A stretch of 64,000 nt of DNA from contig NC_052046.1 of assembly GCF_015832195.1 (NCBI RefSeq), positions 36,112,911 through 36,176,910 on the forward strand, written 5' to 3'. The translations under genes and the position numbers were made by a program. Each line of letters begins with the position of its first letter. Position 1 is the stretch's first letter. Below the pieces are notes generated by a model. That model was not told the origin of the DNA. It saw only the letters and a list, made by a program, of their open reading frames with translations, and did no database searches. Origin of the DNA: Motacilla alba alba (taxonomy: Eukaryota; Chordata; Aves; Passeriformes; Motacillidae). Shown piece by piece: positions 10,021 through 20,820 of the stretch.

Positions 10021-12987
10021 AAGGCAATTGAATTCTGTTAGAAAACTAATTTACCTCTGCCCTGCAGTCTCTAGAATCTTGAAAAATAGTAAGATAGGTT
10101 CCTTTCTCATCAGGCACAAGGGGCTGGGGGTGCTGAAGGAGGGAAGAGGGAGAGGAGGTGCCTTATCCCATGTTGGGCATTGTGGTAGTACAGCAAAGGG
10201 TGGCTCTAGCAAGGGGGAAGCACCAGCGGGCTGTAATGTCCAGCCTGCACACTGGACTGCGCTCAGCAGCTGTGCTCAGCCTGAAGCTCCATGACATCTG
10301 TGTGCCCTAATTACCTCCCAGTGCCACCAGTCCCAGGGGCTGTGCCCAAAAGCTTCAGGCTACACTGGGCAGTGTCTTCCTCTTACCCCATCGTGGTGTC
10401 TGAGCTGGTCACCACTTAGTCCCTGACTGCTGGACTGCAGACCCCAGATTACTGTCTGTCCGCTCAGATCTGGCAGCTGAAGGTTAGCAGAAGTGGTGGC
10501 ATACACCAGGACATGCTGAAGGAAAGACTGAACATGGGAAGAAAACAAGATCCAGCACTTGAAACCAGAGTCCTCTGGAGACCAAACACCTCAAGTGATA
10601 GTGATAATGCATACATACTGCTGGCTGCTGTGAAAAAGTCCAGTGCTCGCTCTCTACGCTGCGGAAACGCCACGGTCCTGGGGGGCAGGGGGAGGACTCT
10701 CCTCTGCTCTCCCAAATGCCCTTCCCTCCATCCGATGGTGCGGCATTCACCCGGAGCTGGCTCCTGACCCCGCAGCTACTCGCAGGAGAACGTGGAGCGC
10801 CCTTCTCTTTCAGGAGCTGCCCCTGTAATGTTGGTATTTTGCCCATCGGCCTTCTGACCTGCGCAAGGCCGCCGTGCCGCGTTGCAGCGACGCCTGCCCG
10901 GCTGCCCGCGCTGGCCCCACGCTCAGCGCGCTCTGCCGCTGCCTCCTTGAGCAGGGTGTAATGTATGTGTTTACATGCTTCCTCCGACTCAGTTCCATTA
11001 ACTCTCATGGGAAAAATCTTCACTACCTGTCTCACACTGTTAGGAATATGTCTTTGGGGAACAGTAGGTTTTGGCTGAATCTTCCTCTCATCTTGCCATT
11101 GAACAAACTGTCTCGGGAGTGTACTATTTTCAGGAAGGAAGAAAAACTGCAGTTACTTAATTTCTTTTCCATCTGAGAGACCTTTTTTGTTCATGGTATA
11201 AACTTACATAAGCTCATTTAATTGGAAACATTTCTACTAATTTAAGAGACATTACACCAGCCACAGTGAATGTATGGTACAGGCTTCCAGGTACTCTTGG
11301 AGACAGTGGAAGTCTATTCAATTCCACTAGCACTACAAGAGCCACTCCAGGGGTAGTCATGTGCTTTTAGGGACTTGTGTTAGCCCCTCTGCAATGATTG
11401 TGGCAGACATCATTCAGTGGCAGGAAATTAAGATACCAAGTGCCTGGCACAACACTTGTTTGTTCAGTATCAGGACTTTGAACTGAATTCTAGAAGATTG
11501 CAGGGTTTTTTAGACCTGGAATTTGCAAATGGCAATACATTTCTTTTACCAATGTTTTAAACAGCCAAACATCTACCTTCAGAGCATCTTCTGGGAGCAG
11601 CTATTTCTACAGGCAGCATTATTTGCTACCACTCCCCCACAAACAGACTGTTTAACACAGCAAGATGACATTTTCAGCCCAAAAGGATGAAAATATTAAT
11701 GACTTGTACTGCATATTGTAAAGTTTTATATCTGTTACCAAAATGGGAAAAACAAGGCAATTTCATTAATAAGTTACAGTAACTTACCTACTAGCACATT
11801 TAATTTACCAGGATTCATGTTAATGTTTCTTTTTAGGATTTCTTTTTAGCAATGATATAAGCACAGGCGGGACACTGGTTACCACCATCAAATATTTGCC
11901 TCTGTTCCAACTTACAGAAACTCCCAAAACTACAATCCTATTTAGTCAGAATTCCATTTATTTAATAAAAATGAATGTTTGAAATCTAGCTTTACTCATT
12001 ACTCAAATAACTCATCTCTATTCCCTTGCTTGTGGCCTTACATTGGTTTCACATTTTTGCACCAGCATTAGTACTGCGTATGCTCTAAGATTGTCTTTTT
12101 CCCCTCTTTTGCCCATAACCATGCTCCAAGCTTTCCTGGAACAGTCCAGGGTATTTATTTATCCTTAACTTATGTCAGTGTTCAGATTAGAGGAGGAAGT
12201 AAAAAACTGCCAGCTCAAGTTTTTTTTTAGTTATCTGATAGGAGATTAACTTTGATCTGGTTATGCATGATCTGGTTAATCTCATCAAAGATGAGATCGA
12301 AGTCTAGCCAAATTAGTCCAGGTTTGTACCATTATCAGCTGCTCCTCACTATCTGTGACCATCAGTGCTCTGCATGTGCATCCACAACATGGCTCTCGCG
12401 AAGGGGAGTAACCTGCTTCACACACAGGTGAATGCATATTTTGCAGCCCTGAGTGGCACATCACATTGGGCAGAGGCAAAAATATGAGGAGGCTTAGAGA
12501 AGGCAGCACAAATCACAACTATCAGGTGCCTCTGCAGTGTTACTCCGGGTGTTATGAGGACCTTTCCATGATGGCAAGTGTATTTGTGGGCTCAGAGAAA
12601 GTCACCCGTGGAGTTGTGAAAGTTATCCAGGAGATCATGACCTGGGATCTTCTGATCGATACAGAGTAAATGAAACAAAAGACGGGCACTTAGAGATATG
12701 GTTGACATTCTCATGTGCCAGGTCTGTATTCCATGATTTTTCTATTTAAGATCCCTACTCCTCCATGTTTAATGCAACAGGCAAACTACAGACAGAAAAA
12801 ACCCACTCCATTGCCAGCTGAAGCATTCCTAGTCTCTTCCTGTGTTTTCCAACCCTCAAGGACACCTGTAGCTCAACTGCACTGGTATAAAACTGTGTGG
12901 TCCTGCTATGAACCAGAATGGGAAATGCAGCCAGAGAGAGATTATGTCTTTTTTCTTCAAGTTAACCCTTATGAATTCTGCAACTTT

Positions 12988-12990
<3 letters not shown>
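10021..12990. other. Intergenic, no gene recognised; contains a CpG-rich patch
   Basis: Apart from the CpG-rich segment at about 10640-10960 (separate entry), this is ordinary AT-rich sequence. Several short overlapping open frames occur on both strands around 10.4-11.1 kb because of the GC content. None carries a recognisable domain or consistent splice signals. Confidence 0.65.
10640..10960. other. CpG-rich patch of unknown role
   Basis: A local concentration of CpG and GC (for example around 10655-10680, 10785-10800 and 10855-10945) lies in AT-rich surroundings 2 kb downstream of HSDL2. A plausible acceptor (TTCTCTTTCAG at about 10802-10812) lies within it, but I cannot build a coding exon with a matching donor. 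It may be an orphan CpG island, a promoter of a non-coding transcript, or an unrecognised GC-rich insertion. Confidence 0.55.
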
Positions 12991-12991
<1 letters not shown>

Positions 12992-13032
<41 letters not shown>

Positions 13033-13165
13033 AACCCAAACAACCAAACCAAGAAAAAAACTGAAATAAAACAACAAAAACTCAAACCACAAACAAAAAA
13101 CCCAACCAAAACACACCCATAAAACACAGCAAAATCTAAACAAAGTAGCAAAACCAAAACAATAG
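12992..13165. repeat. Poly(A) run followed by A/C-rich low-complexity tract
   Basis: About 43 A residues (12992-13034, interrupted by one G) are followed by a CAAA/AAACC-rich low-complexity tract. The poly-aromatic, poly-Phe open frame on the minus strand (12856-13242) is a by-product of this tract. No poly(A) signal or retrocopy body was recognised upstream. Confidence 0.85.
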
Positions 13166-14480
13166 AGAAAGACAGTTACATTTTTTTCAGTAACAGTAGG
13201 AAATAAATAATGGAAGTTGGATATGTAAAGCTGGGCATACATGGATCTTTGTGCAGAACAGAAAGTATACTATGAATGCATATGCCTTCAACACTAACAC
13301 TGCTACATTATTTTAAGTTACTTTTTCAGTTTGCAGTTCTGATTTATCTGAAGTCGGCGAGGTCTTTACAGCTAGTCATGTAAGAATTTACTCAAATGGA
13401 CAAATCAAACTATTTGGGTAAAGCATTTCCATCTGTAGGATGTCTTCTGTCCTTCTAGAAGCATCTCCTTGCCACCTGCCGTCCTTGAGAATTTCCTCTG
13501 ATACTCAATTGGGTGAGTTTCTCCCATAGAGCTCTGACCTACAGCAGTGCCCATGGTGCCTCACTTAACCATGCAGCTGACTCAGATATTATGTTACACT
13601 GGGACAATCAGTGTCAAGCTCAGTTATTTTGTCCTCAGAAACACCTGGTTTAATTGCACTGGCTTAATAATCCTCTGATTATTACTGTGCAAACAGAGAT
13701 GTGGAATAGCAAATATCCTGAGTTAGGATAAGGACAGCTAAAACACAGAATTCTATCAGAATTCACTACCTAGTTAGGAACCACAGCTTCCACTGCAAGG
13801 TATTTCATTATCAATTCTAAACAATTTTTGAAGCCTTAAAAAAGTATTTCTATGATCTTGCTGCAATGGAAACATCTTTCTATACATTCTGGGCTGGTTG
13901 AAAGGAATTGATGATTGAGAGACATGAAGTTCAACAGCAATGTATGAATGCTTCAGAAACTGATAGAAGGCTAAAGACCTGTAAAATGGAATCTGTGGTC
14001 AACCTCATTAGAGCTTTTACTGTCATTCAAGCAGATTTCCTTTTAATGGCATGAATGCAGAATATATGGTGTGGTGTGGCATGGCATGGCACAGCATGGT
14101 ATGATGTGGTATGGTGTGACCATTGTGCTCTCAAATAAAGTGCATGAGACCACCTTTAAATGAAATAGCTTCCCTTGCCAAATGAGAGTGTGTGTTAGTA
14201 ATTCACCTTTGATGAGGATTTTCTATCTTTTCTAGGGAATTTTTTAGATCAGTGCCTCTTTAAGGTCTACTTGTCTGGGTTTTCTGTTTAAAGCATGACT
14301 TTAGTGCTTACAGGCAAGCCCCCCTTTTCCATATTCTTCTATCTAATGAGGTCATTCTGTGCAAGTCAATGAAGTTTATAAAACCTATGAGTCTCACTGC
14401 CAGCCTGAAAAAATGAAGCACATGTGGTGAGCGATAGTTGCTGGATTTTTTGGTTGGTTGTTCTTTTTGTTTTTTTTTTC
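13166..14480. other. Intergenic, nothing recognised apart from a pentamer repeat
   Basis: No coding exon or transposon was identified. The only structured element is the degenerate pentamer repeat at 14066-14119. Confidence 0.65.
14066..14119. repeat. Degenerate pentanucleotide repeat (TGGTR/TGGCA-like)
   Basis: Imperfect tandem 5-mers such as TGGTG, TGGCA and TGGTA run for about 54 bp, with unit sequence drifting along the array. Confidence 0.75.
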
Positions 14481-14951
14481 CCTCCAAGATCTTTGCAGTT
14501 GGCTTTGAGGAGAGAGCTGCTGCTCTGGAAGATGTGAGGAAGCTGGGGGAGGGCTGGAAGCATTGGCTCGGTCGGTTGGATAATGGTGCCAATAACGCTG
14601 AAATTGTGTGCTCGATCGGCCGCGGCCCCATTCATTGAAGAGCTCGACTCGATAATCCGTGTGGATCCTTTCCAACTCAGAATAAGCCGTGACTCCGTGG
14701 AGATCCCCGAGGAGGGCACGATGACTAGCCAGACGATTCTGTTCTTGCTGATGTACTTTAGGAAACCGGGAGCAGGAGGGAAAGACGCGGAATTTGACCA
14801 CACGGGGGTGCTTGTGAGCAGTAAGGGTGAGGCGGTCGCCGGAGCATTTCGGGAAGCAAAACGCTCGCAGGTAAAACCGCGCTTGAAAAGCAGTCATTTA
14901 AAAACACCATGTCAGACCTAGGGGATTTTTACCCACAGCCGGAACTTGAAT

Positions 14952-14956
<5 letters not shown>
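14480..14956. other. CpG-rich segment with CR1-tail-like stretch, ending in AATAAA and poly(A)
   Basis: Dense CpG at 14570-14885 stands out in AT-rich flanks. Around 14636-14705 the sequence resembles the 3' terminus of a CR1 (GATCCTTTCCAACTCAGAA with flanking GACTCGATAATCC and GTGACTCCGTG), but with extra CpGs. All three minus frames and one + frame (14583-14921, 112 codons) stay open. The + frame is non-repetitive but matches no domain I know. An AATAAA at 14949-14954 lies 2 bp before a 47-A run, too close for an ordinary cleavage site. It could be an unrecognised retrocopy, a CpG island built partly from an old CR1, or an exon of an unknown transcript. Confidence 0.4.

Positions 14957-15003
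<47 letters not shown>
14957..15003. repeat. Uninterrupted poly(A) tract of 47 bases
   Basis: A pure A run directly follows AATAAAGT. It fits either a retrotransposition poly(A) tail (+ orientation) or a simple homopolymer expansion. Confidence 0.9.
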
Positions 15004-15006
<3 letters not shown>

Positions 15007-16044
15007 CGGCCAAGAGAAACGAAGTGCACTGTTTAGGGATGCCAGTGCAAGACACATAGAAGATACCCCGAAGATCTTAACTTCCATGTGTGTACTGCTG
15101 CAACAAGGAAATCTTCCCTTAATAGCAAGCATTATGAAGACAATGTAGCAGCAGAGAATTAATCTGCAGAAGAGATCCTTCTCAATTTCTTAAGTAAAGC
15201 AGAAAGCAGGTCTTGCCAATAGGCATGAAATTCTAAACAATAAAAATCTGGGGCAGAGAACATCAGTCTGAAGCAATAGCATCCTGTAAAAATATTGATT
15301 ATTAAAACTCATCCAAGAAAGAAGTGAAAGATGTTTGAAACAGCTTGAAAATTAAGTAACATCCATCAGTTTTAAAGCTGCTGGAGGCATTTTGTCCTGT
15401 TGTCTGCTCAGCCTGAGCCTAAATGAAGAAGAAATACATGAACTTTTTTTTTAAGGGAGAGAACACAGGGTCATCTTGACCTATCTCACAGATAGAGCAT
15501 ATTTCTAAACCCTTGATGTTTTTACCTGACCTTGAAGATAAGAGAAGAATCTCAGAAGGACCAAGCAGTAGAGAACTGTTTTTAAGTTATGAGAAAAGTT
15601 TAATCGTTCTTGACTTGAACACTTATGAATCAGGTCAGGAGGCTTAAGCTGAAAATATTGCAACAATTTCAAGGAGAGAACATCAAAGTCTTCTTTTTTC
15701 TTACTAATCAGTAGATAAAGGAAAGCCTTCCATTATTAAAAAAAACCCAACAAACCAACTAGTGGGAGACAATTATTATTAATTTGAAGCCAGGAGACAA
15801 GTCCTACGTTCAAGAGCTAAAGTGTATGACTTTGATAAAGCAGTGGTGTATTTGTAAGACGTATATTTGTTTTTGGTAAAATCTTGTTACATTCATTCAG
15901 CATGTATTGGTTGAAACCAAGAGAAACTTTTAAGCAAGATATACTGATAAGTGTTTTGGCTTTCCCTCTTGTTTTTAATAGACTAAATCCATGAAACCTG
16001 TAGGGAAAGAATCATACAAAACTATTTCTTATATAAAGATTGCA
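15004..16044. other. Intergenic, nothing recognised
   Basis: AT-rich sequence without identifiable exon, transposon or RNA gene. Confidence 0.65.
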
Positions 16045-16678
16045 TGATGTTTCTCAGGGATTGGTGTTGGGACCAGAGGTCTTTGAACCTCGTTGGTTGG
16101 TGCCACAGAGTGGGAACCAGTGCACTCTCAGCAAGTTTGCCAATGACATCGAGCTGTGCGGTGCAGCCAGCCTGTTGGAGGAGGGGGATTCCTTCCAGAA
16201 GGACCTTGACAGGTTTGAGAGGTGGGCTTATGCAAACCTCATGAAGTTGAACAAGGCCAAGTGCTAGGTGCTGCACCTGGGTCAGGGCAGTCCCAAAGAC
16301 AAACACAAGCTGGGCAGAGAATGAATTGAGAGCTGCCCTGAGGAGAACGGCTTGGGGATGTTGGTGGCTCAGAAGTTTGACATGACCCAACAGTTTTCAT
16401 TTCAGCTTAGAGAGCAAGAAGTTCCTATGCTGCATCCAAAGCAGCGTGGGCAGCAGGGTGAGAGAGGGGATTAAGCACCTCTGCTCTACTCTGCTCTGCT
16501 CTGCTCTGCTCTGCTCTGCTCTGTGAGACCCCCCCTGCAGTGCTACATCCAGCTCTGGGGTTCTCAACAAAAGAGGGAGCTGCTGGAGTGAGCCCGGGCC
16601 ACAACCCCTCCAGGGGACAGGGGCTGCACTAGCTTTAAAGTCTTTTCCAACATAAACCATTCCATCATTCTGTGATGA
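16045..16678 (+). mobile_element. CR1 LINE fragment (RT end and 3' region), plus strand
   Basis: The frame starting near 16055 reads GLVLGPEVFEP, then LSKFANDIELCGAA and LMKLNKAKC. These correspond to the [12 protein letters not shown]-region and M-x-F-N-x-x-K-C motifs of CR1 reverse transcriptase. The usual CR1 3' sequence follows, down to a TCTTTTCCAACATAAACCAT-type terminus near 16678. The catalytic FADD is altered (FAND) and later frames are interrupted, so it is a dead 5'-truncated copy. Confidence 0.92.
16480..16523. repeat. (TCTGC)n pentanucleotide expansion inside a CR1
   Basis: About seven near-perfect CTCTG units occupy a place where CR1 consensus sequences, as I remember them, carry only one or two. 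It appears to be a microsatellite that grew from a short internal seed in the retrotransposon. Confidence 0.85.
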
Positions 16679-18417
16679 AGATGATGATTTTCTGTTTTGA
16701 CAGAGTAAATAAGGAAAGTCCAAGTTGTACAAGTTGCTGAAGACTACATCCATAGTGTCTAATCCTGTTAGCATTTAAGTGTGTCTTTTCTTCCAGTGTT
16801 TCAAACGTCTCACAGACACTCATAAAGATGAGAATTTCTCTTTTCAAGATTATAAGAAAAGAAACACTTTTACCAATATGGCAAAATTTTTTTGGTTTGT
16901 AGAAATTGTAGTAGGATAAGCTGCTATAAGACTTAGAAATTTGACAACTTTATACAGGTTTTCTAAATTCAAATACAGGATCTTCTTTGATTGCATTTGA
17001 AAAAGCATTACCATTTGCCATTTCCTATGTAATTCTCTCAGGCTGGTTTGTAACAATGTTGTAGTTCCACCATGCAAATGGACTGTGAAAAATGTGCTGC
17101 GTAGCAGAATGCTTTTGATTTAAATGTATAGCAAGAAATTTCTGTGAAATAAAAACTGCATTAACAAAGCCGTCACTTGGCCACAATTGATTCCATTCTG
17201 GTTGCTGCAACCTGTATCACCTGCAAGGTTGTTTACTTATGGAAACAGGTGGAGTACAACTTGTCCCACTGCTGTCCTCAGGAGCCCCTGGTACAGGTAC
17301 GGAATATATAGCCTGTTCTCAGCTTCATGCTGCAGATCTTGTGTGTCATTCCTACTTGTTATGAAAGGGTGACTCTTAACGGTGTACTGCTGTAGCAAAT
17401 TGCTCTAATACTTAGAAAGAATTCCAGTCTCCTGCTTTACCTCATCTGCTCCTCAGCCTCTTCATGCAAAAGCATAACTGCCAGCTATGTCAGAGAAAAA
17501 ATCCAAGTGAGGGAGTGAAGCGGTGAGGGAAGGCTATCTCTCTTCAAAACATTCCACTAACATTTATAATTAGAGTCTACTTTTAAAAAAGCAACAGAAC
17601 ACCTCATTTGTTCGTATCTTGAAATGAACTGTCATTGTAATGCTATCAGAGTTGCTGCATCCTTGGTCTTCAGGCACATATGCAAGGAGGAGTGTACAAT
17701 GCTTTCCTCCCTCATTCCTTGCATAAAGGATTAAGACTATCTGACTTTTGTGTTAAAATTTAGAAAAGCAGGTTGTAATGACACTTACTATACATCCTAA
17801 ACACAGAGAGCAAATGAGTATTTGGTTTATTAGAGGTTCTCTGTATGGTTTTCTCTTTGATAACTTGCAAATCACAGCTTCTAATTTATTACAAATTGAC
17901 AACAAAAATGCAACAGTGTACCTTTCACAGCAGTAGAGAAGATAGGTACCAGAATACTGAATTAATTAGGCATTCCATGGGGTTAATAGATCTGAAGTAT
18001 GGGTGAGAACCAGAATTAGAATATGTGTTATGAAGAATAAAGGTTTGACAATGAAGATGTTATGAATCATTTACTTAAAAGAAGACAAAGTCAAATTAAA
18101 AGCTAGAATCAAAGAGAAACTTTATATATTACATGCTTTTTCTTTTGCTAACAGGTGGTTTATTTCTGTGGTGATGGTATAGTAAGTTACAAGCTCTTAA
18201 GCATAGATACTGAAAACAAAATATTCCAGCATCAGAACCAGAGATACCTACCTCATTGCCAAAGGTGGCAAAAACTTTAGCTCATCTCCTTTAGAAAAAC
18301 AATTTGTATTTTACAGCTAGCACACAGTTTTAACCATGGGCTGGGAAAGAAGGAACAACGCAAATAATCTGTAAAATGTCACATAGAAGAAATACTGCTG
18401 TATTTATGAAATGTTTT

Positions 18418-18449
18418 TGAAACCTGACTGATAATACATTCAGGTTTCA
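18418..18449. repeat. Perfect inverted repeat, 10-bp arms
   Basis: TGAAACCTGA at 18418-18427 and its reverse complement at 18440-18449 are separated by a 12-nt loop. Confidence 0.75.
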
Positions 18450-20766
18450 TTGACTATGGTCCTCCTGAAATATAACTATAGGTAACATTGTATGAAGAGT
18501 TATAAATAAAAAGGTAATGCTTCACCTGAGAGCTGAGCTACGAAACAGAAACTTATAGCTGAGTCCCAGTTAGACCTTCTCTCTGCAGGTGTGTTTGGCC
18601 CCAATGGAGAGGATGAAAATGTAGTATCTTTGCATAATTTAATGTTAATTTTCGACTTCCATAGGGTTTATTGGTAAGTATGCCAATAGAAATGAATGTG
18701 GATTAATTAGTCTATTTGCACTTTGCTAATGGCTGAGGGTGAGAAAAGGTAATTCAGATGTTAAAGGATTTTCAGTGGAAGAAAGGGTTAATACAGCCTG
18801 AGTGGTGTGCCTTGAAGAAAGGACTTTGAAAAAGAGTGCAGCAAAGACACTGCATCCTGTGATTCTTTTAGCAATCACTACCACGAGGCAAGTTCCAAAG
18901 GAAAGGTTTTTCTAAAAGAGGAAACTAACAAGGAAATTGCTCCTGTCTACCACACCACTGCCCTTCTGATGAAAAATAATATTAACAGTAGTTGGAGAGA
19001 TTTATTGCCACACACATCTTGCATTGAATCAAACAAAGCATGACTGTCACATTTTTTAAAAAACCCACACAGACAGTCTCATTGTGGTGTTTCAGAAAAG
19101 AAGGGAGCCTCTGGAGTAACCCTTTAAGAGGCCAGCAGTTGCTCCATGTATGCCATTGGGGTCATCATCCATGACTGACTGGGTGTCTTGTCTACAGCAG
19201 ATTTGTTACTGCAGGTGTTCACAAACACTGGGGTTGAGGAGTCTCTCATAATCAGTCAAATCAAACTAATTTAAACCACTGGCCTCCTGAACTCAGACAG
19301 ATGTACTCTCATCAACCTCGCTTTTAGTGTAGGAAGAATTCTCTCCCTTTATTGCCACATTGGCATGGGTCTGTGGCTGGAGACATGGGCACCTCCACAT
19401 GTTAAGGTGGCAGCAGGATCTAGGATCTCTGCCATGAGTGCCTGACTGAGCAAGCAAAAAAGGGCAAGAGAAAGCAAATAAGAGGCACTGCTTGTAGAGG
19501 TGTATAAATTGGTTGGTTTCTACTGAAACACCAACAGTAGGTCATGAGAGTTTGTATAAAGACAAACTACACACTTTGCTGAGGGGTAAAGGCAGCTGTC
19601 ACCTTAAGGTGGGTGTTTCCAATAGCTGTTCTCAGTTACCTGCATTCAAACACTGATGATTTATTTTAAAATCTTCCTTGTGATAATTTCTCTCTGATAA
19701 GAAATAAATTATCTCAGTTTTCAAACTTGTTCAAATATTCACTAACACCTGTAATTTCTGTTTCCTAAGCTTGGATTGTTGAGACAGTTCCTACATGGAG
19801 TTACCTTCCTCACATCTTCTGTGAAAGGCCAGGGACTTTTCTTTTCCTGCTTGCAGAGCAACCGCTGAACCCACACAGTTTACCTTTAATATACTGCAGT
19901 ATTGCACATTCACTGATGTGACTTCTTTCCAACAGGGATGCAAATGACTGCAGACAATGTTTTAGCTTAACCACAGCTCCTTTACTGCAAAGCTGCTCAC
20001 AGTCCATGTTCCATTTCACTTTCTGAATATCACTGGAACTATTGGTCCTTACTCTGCTAGGAATATAAATTACAGTAATAGCACATCTTTTGTTCAGGCA
20101 GGCAACCTGCCCACTGAATTTACTTGCCACTTACTTCTGCACGTTTCCTAAATGACAGACACACAGGCTGTCTCACACAGCCTCTACGATGAGACCTAGG
20201 AAATAATCATACCTGGGTCATCTCTGTGTAGGGCATCTCTATGAACCATGAAACATGGTCTCATATATTGAAGCAATACACTGAGATAAATATAGCACTA
20301 TTCAGCAACTTCACAATCTGTCTGCTACTGCCTGTCTCTGTGTGCCAGTCACTTGAATTAATATCCAGTGAAAACAGGCATGTGAGGATTATGCTTCAGT
20401 CTGTGACTGAACAAGCTGCCATGAGCATCAAGTGGGAATTTTCCCATGTAGCTCTTGAATCCTTAAGCAGCAGAGGGAAGATCAATCCTTTACAATTTAC
20501 CACTTGATACTGAGTCACTCACTAAATACAAATGTTTGTGGTAACTCAGAACAATTCTAAGTCAGTCATCTATGAATAAGAATAGTTGTGGCTAGAGGCT
20601 CAGCTCCTACAGTAATCCAGTCTTTGTCATTTTGGCTTTCTTGTGTCTCCTTGTACTTCTGCAGATTTGTACTGATAATACCAGCCTCACTATGCAAATA
20701 GCAGAGTGCAGGTTCTTTCTACCTTTCCTCTCAAGATGACTCTGCTAAGACTTTCATTCTGCATGT

Positions 20767-20820
20767 CTTGATACATTTTTTCAAAGCCTTGATACATTTT
20801 TTCAAAGCCTTGATACTTTA
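20767..20820. repeat. Tandem duplication, about 21-bp unit
   Basis: The unit CTTGATACATTTTTTCAAAGC is repeated twice in full, with a partial third copy. Confidence 0.85.

Noticed and set aside
10464..11176. Possible multi-frame gene at the CpG-rich patch
   Set aside because: No frame shows a known motif, and no consistent acceptor and donor pair could be built. It is kept only as a CpG-rich patch.
12856..13242. 128-codon minus-strand frame with aromatic-rich sequence
   Set aside because: It is the complement of a poly(A)/CAAA tract and not a membrane protein.
14949..14954. AATAAA as a real polyadenylation signal of a local gene
   Set aside because: It is only 2 bp from the genomic poly(A) run and no upstream gene could be identified, so it was not called a terminator.
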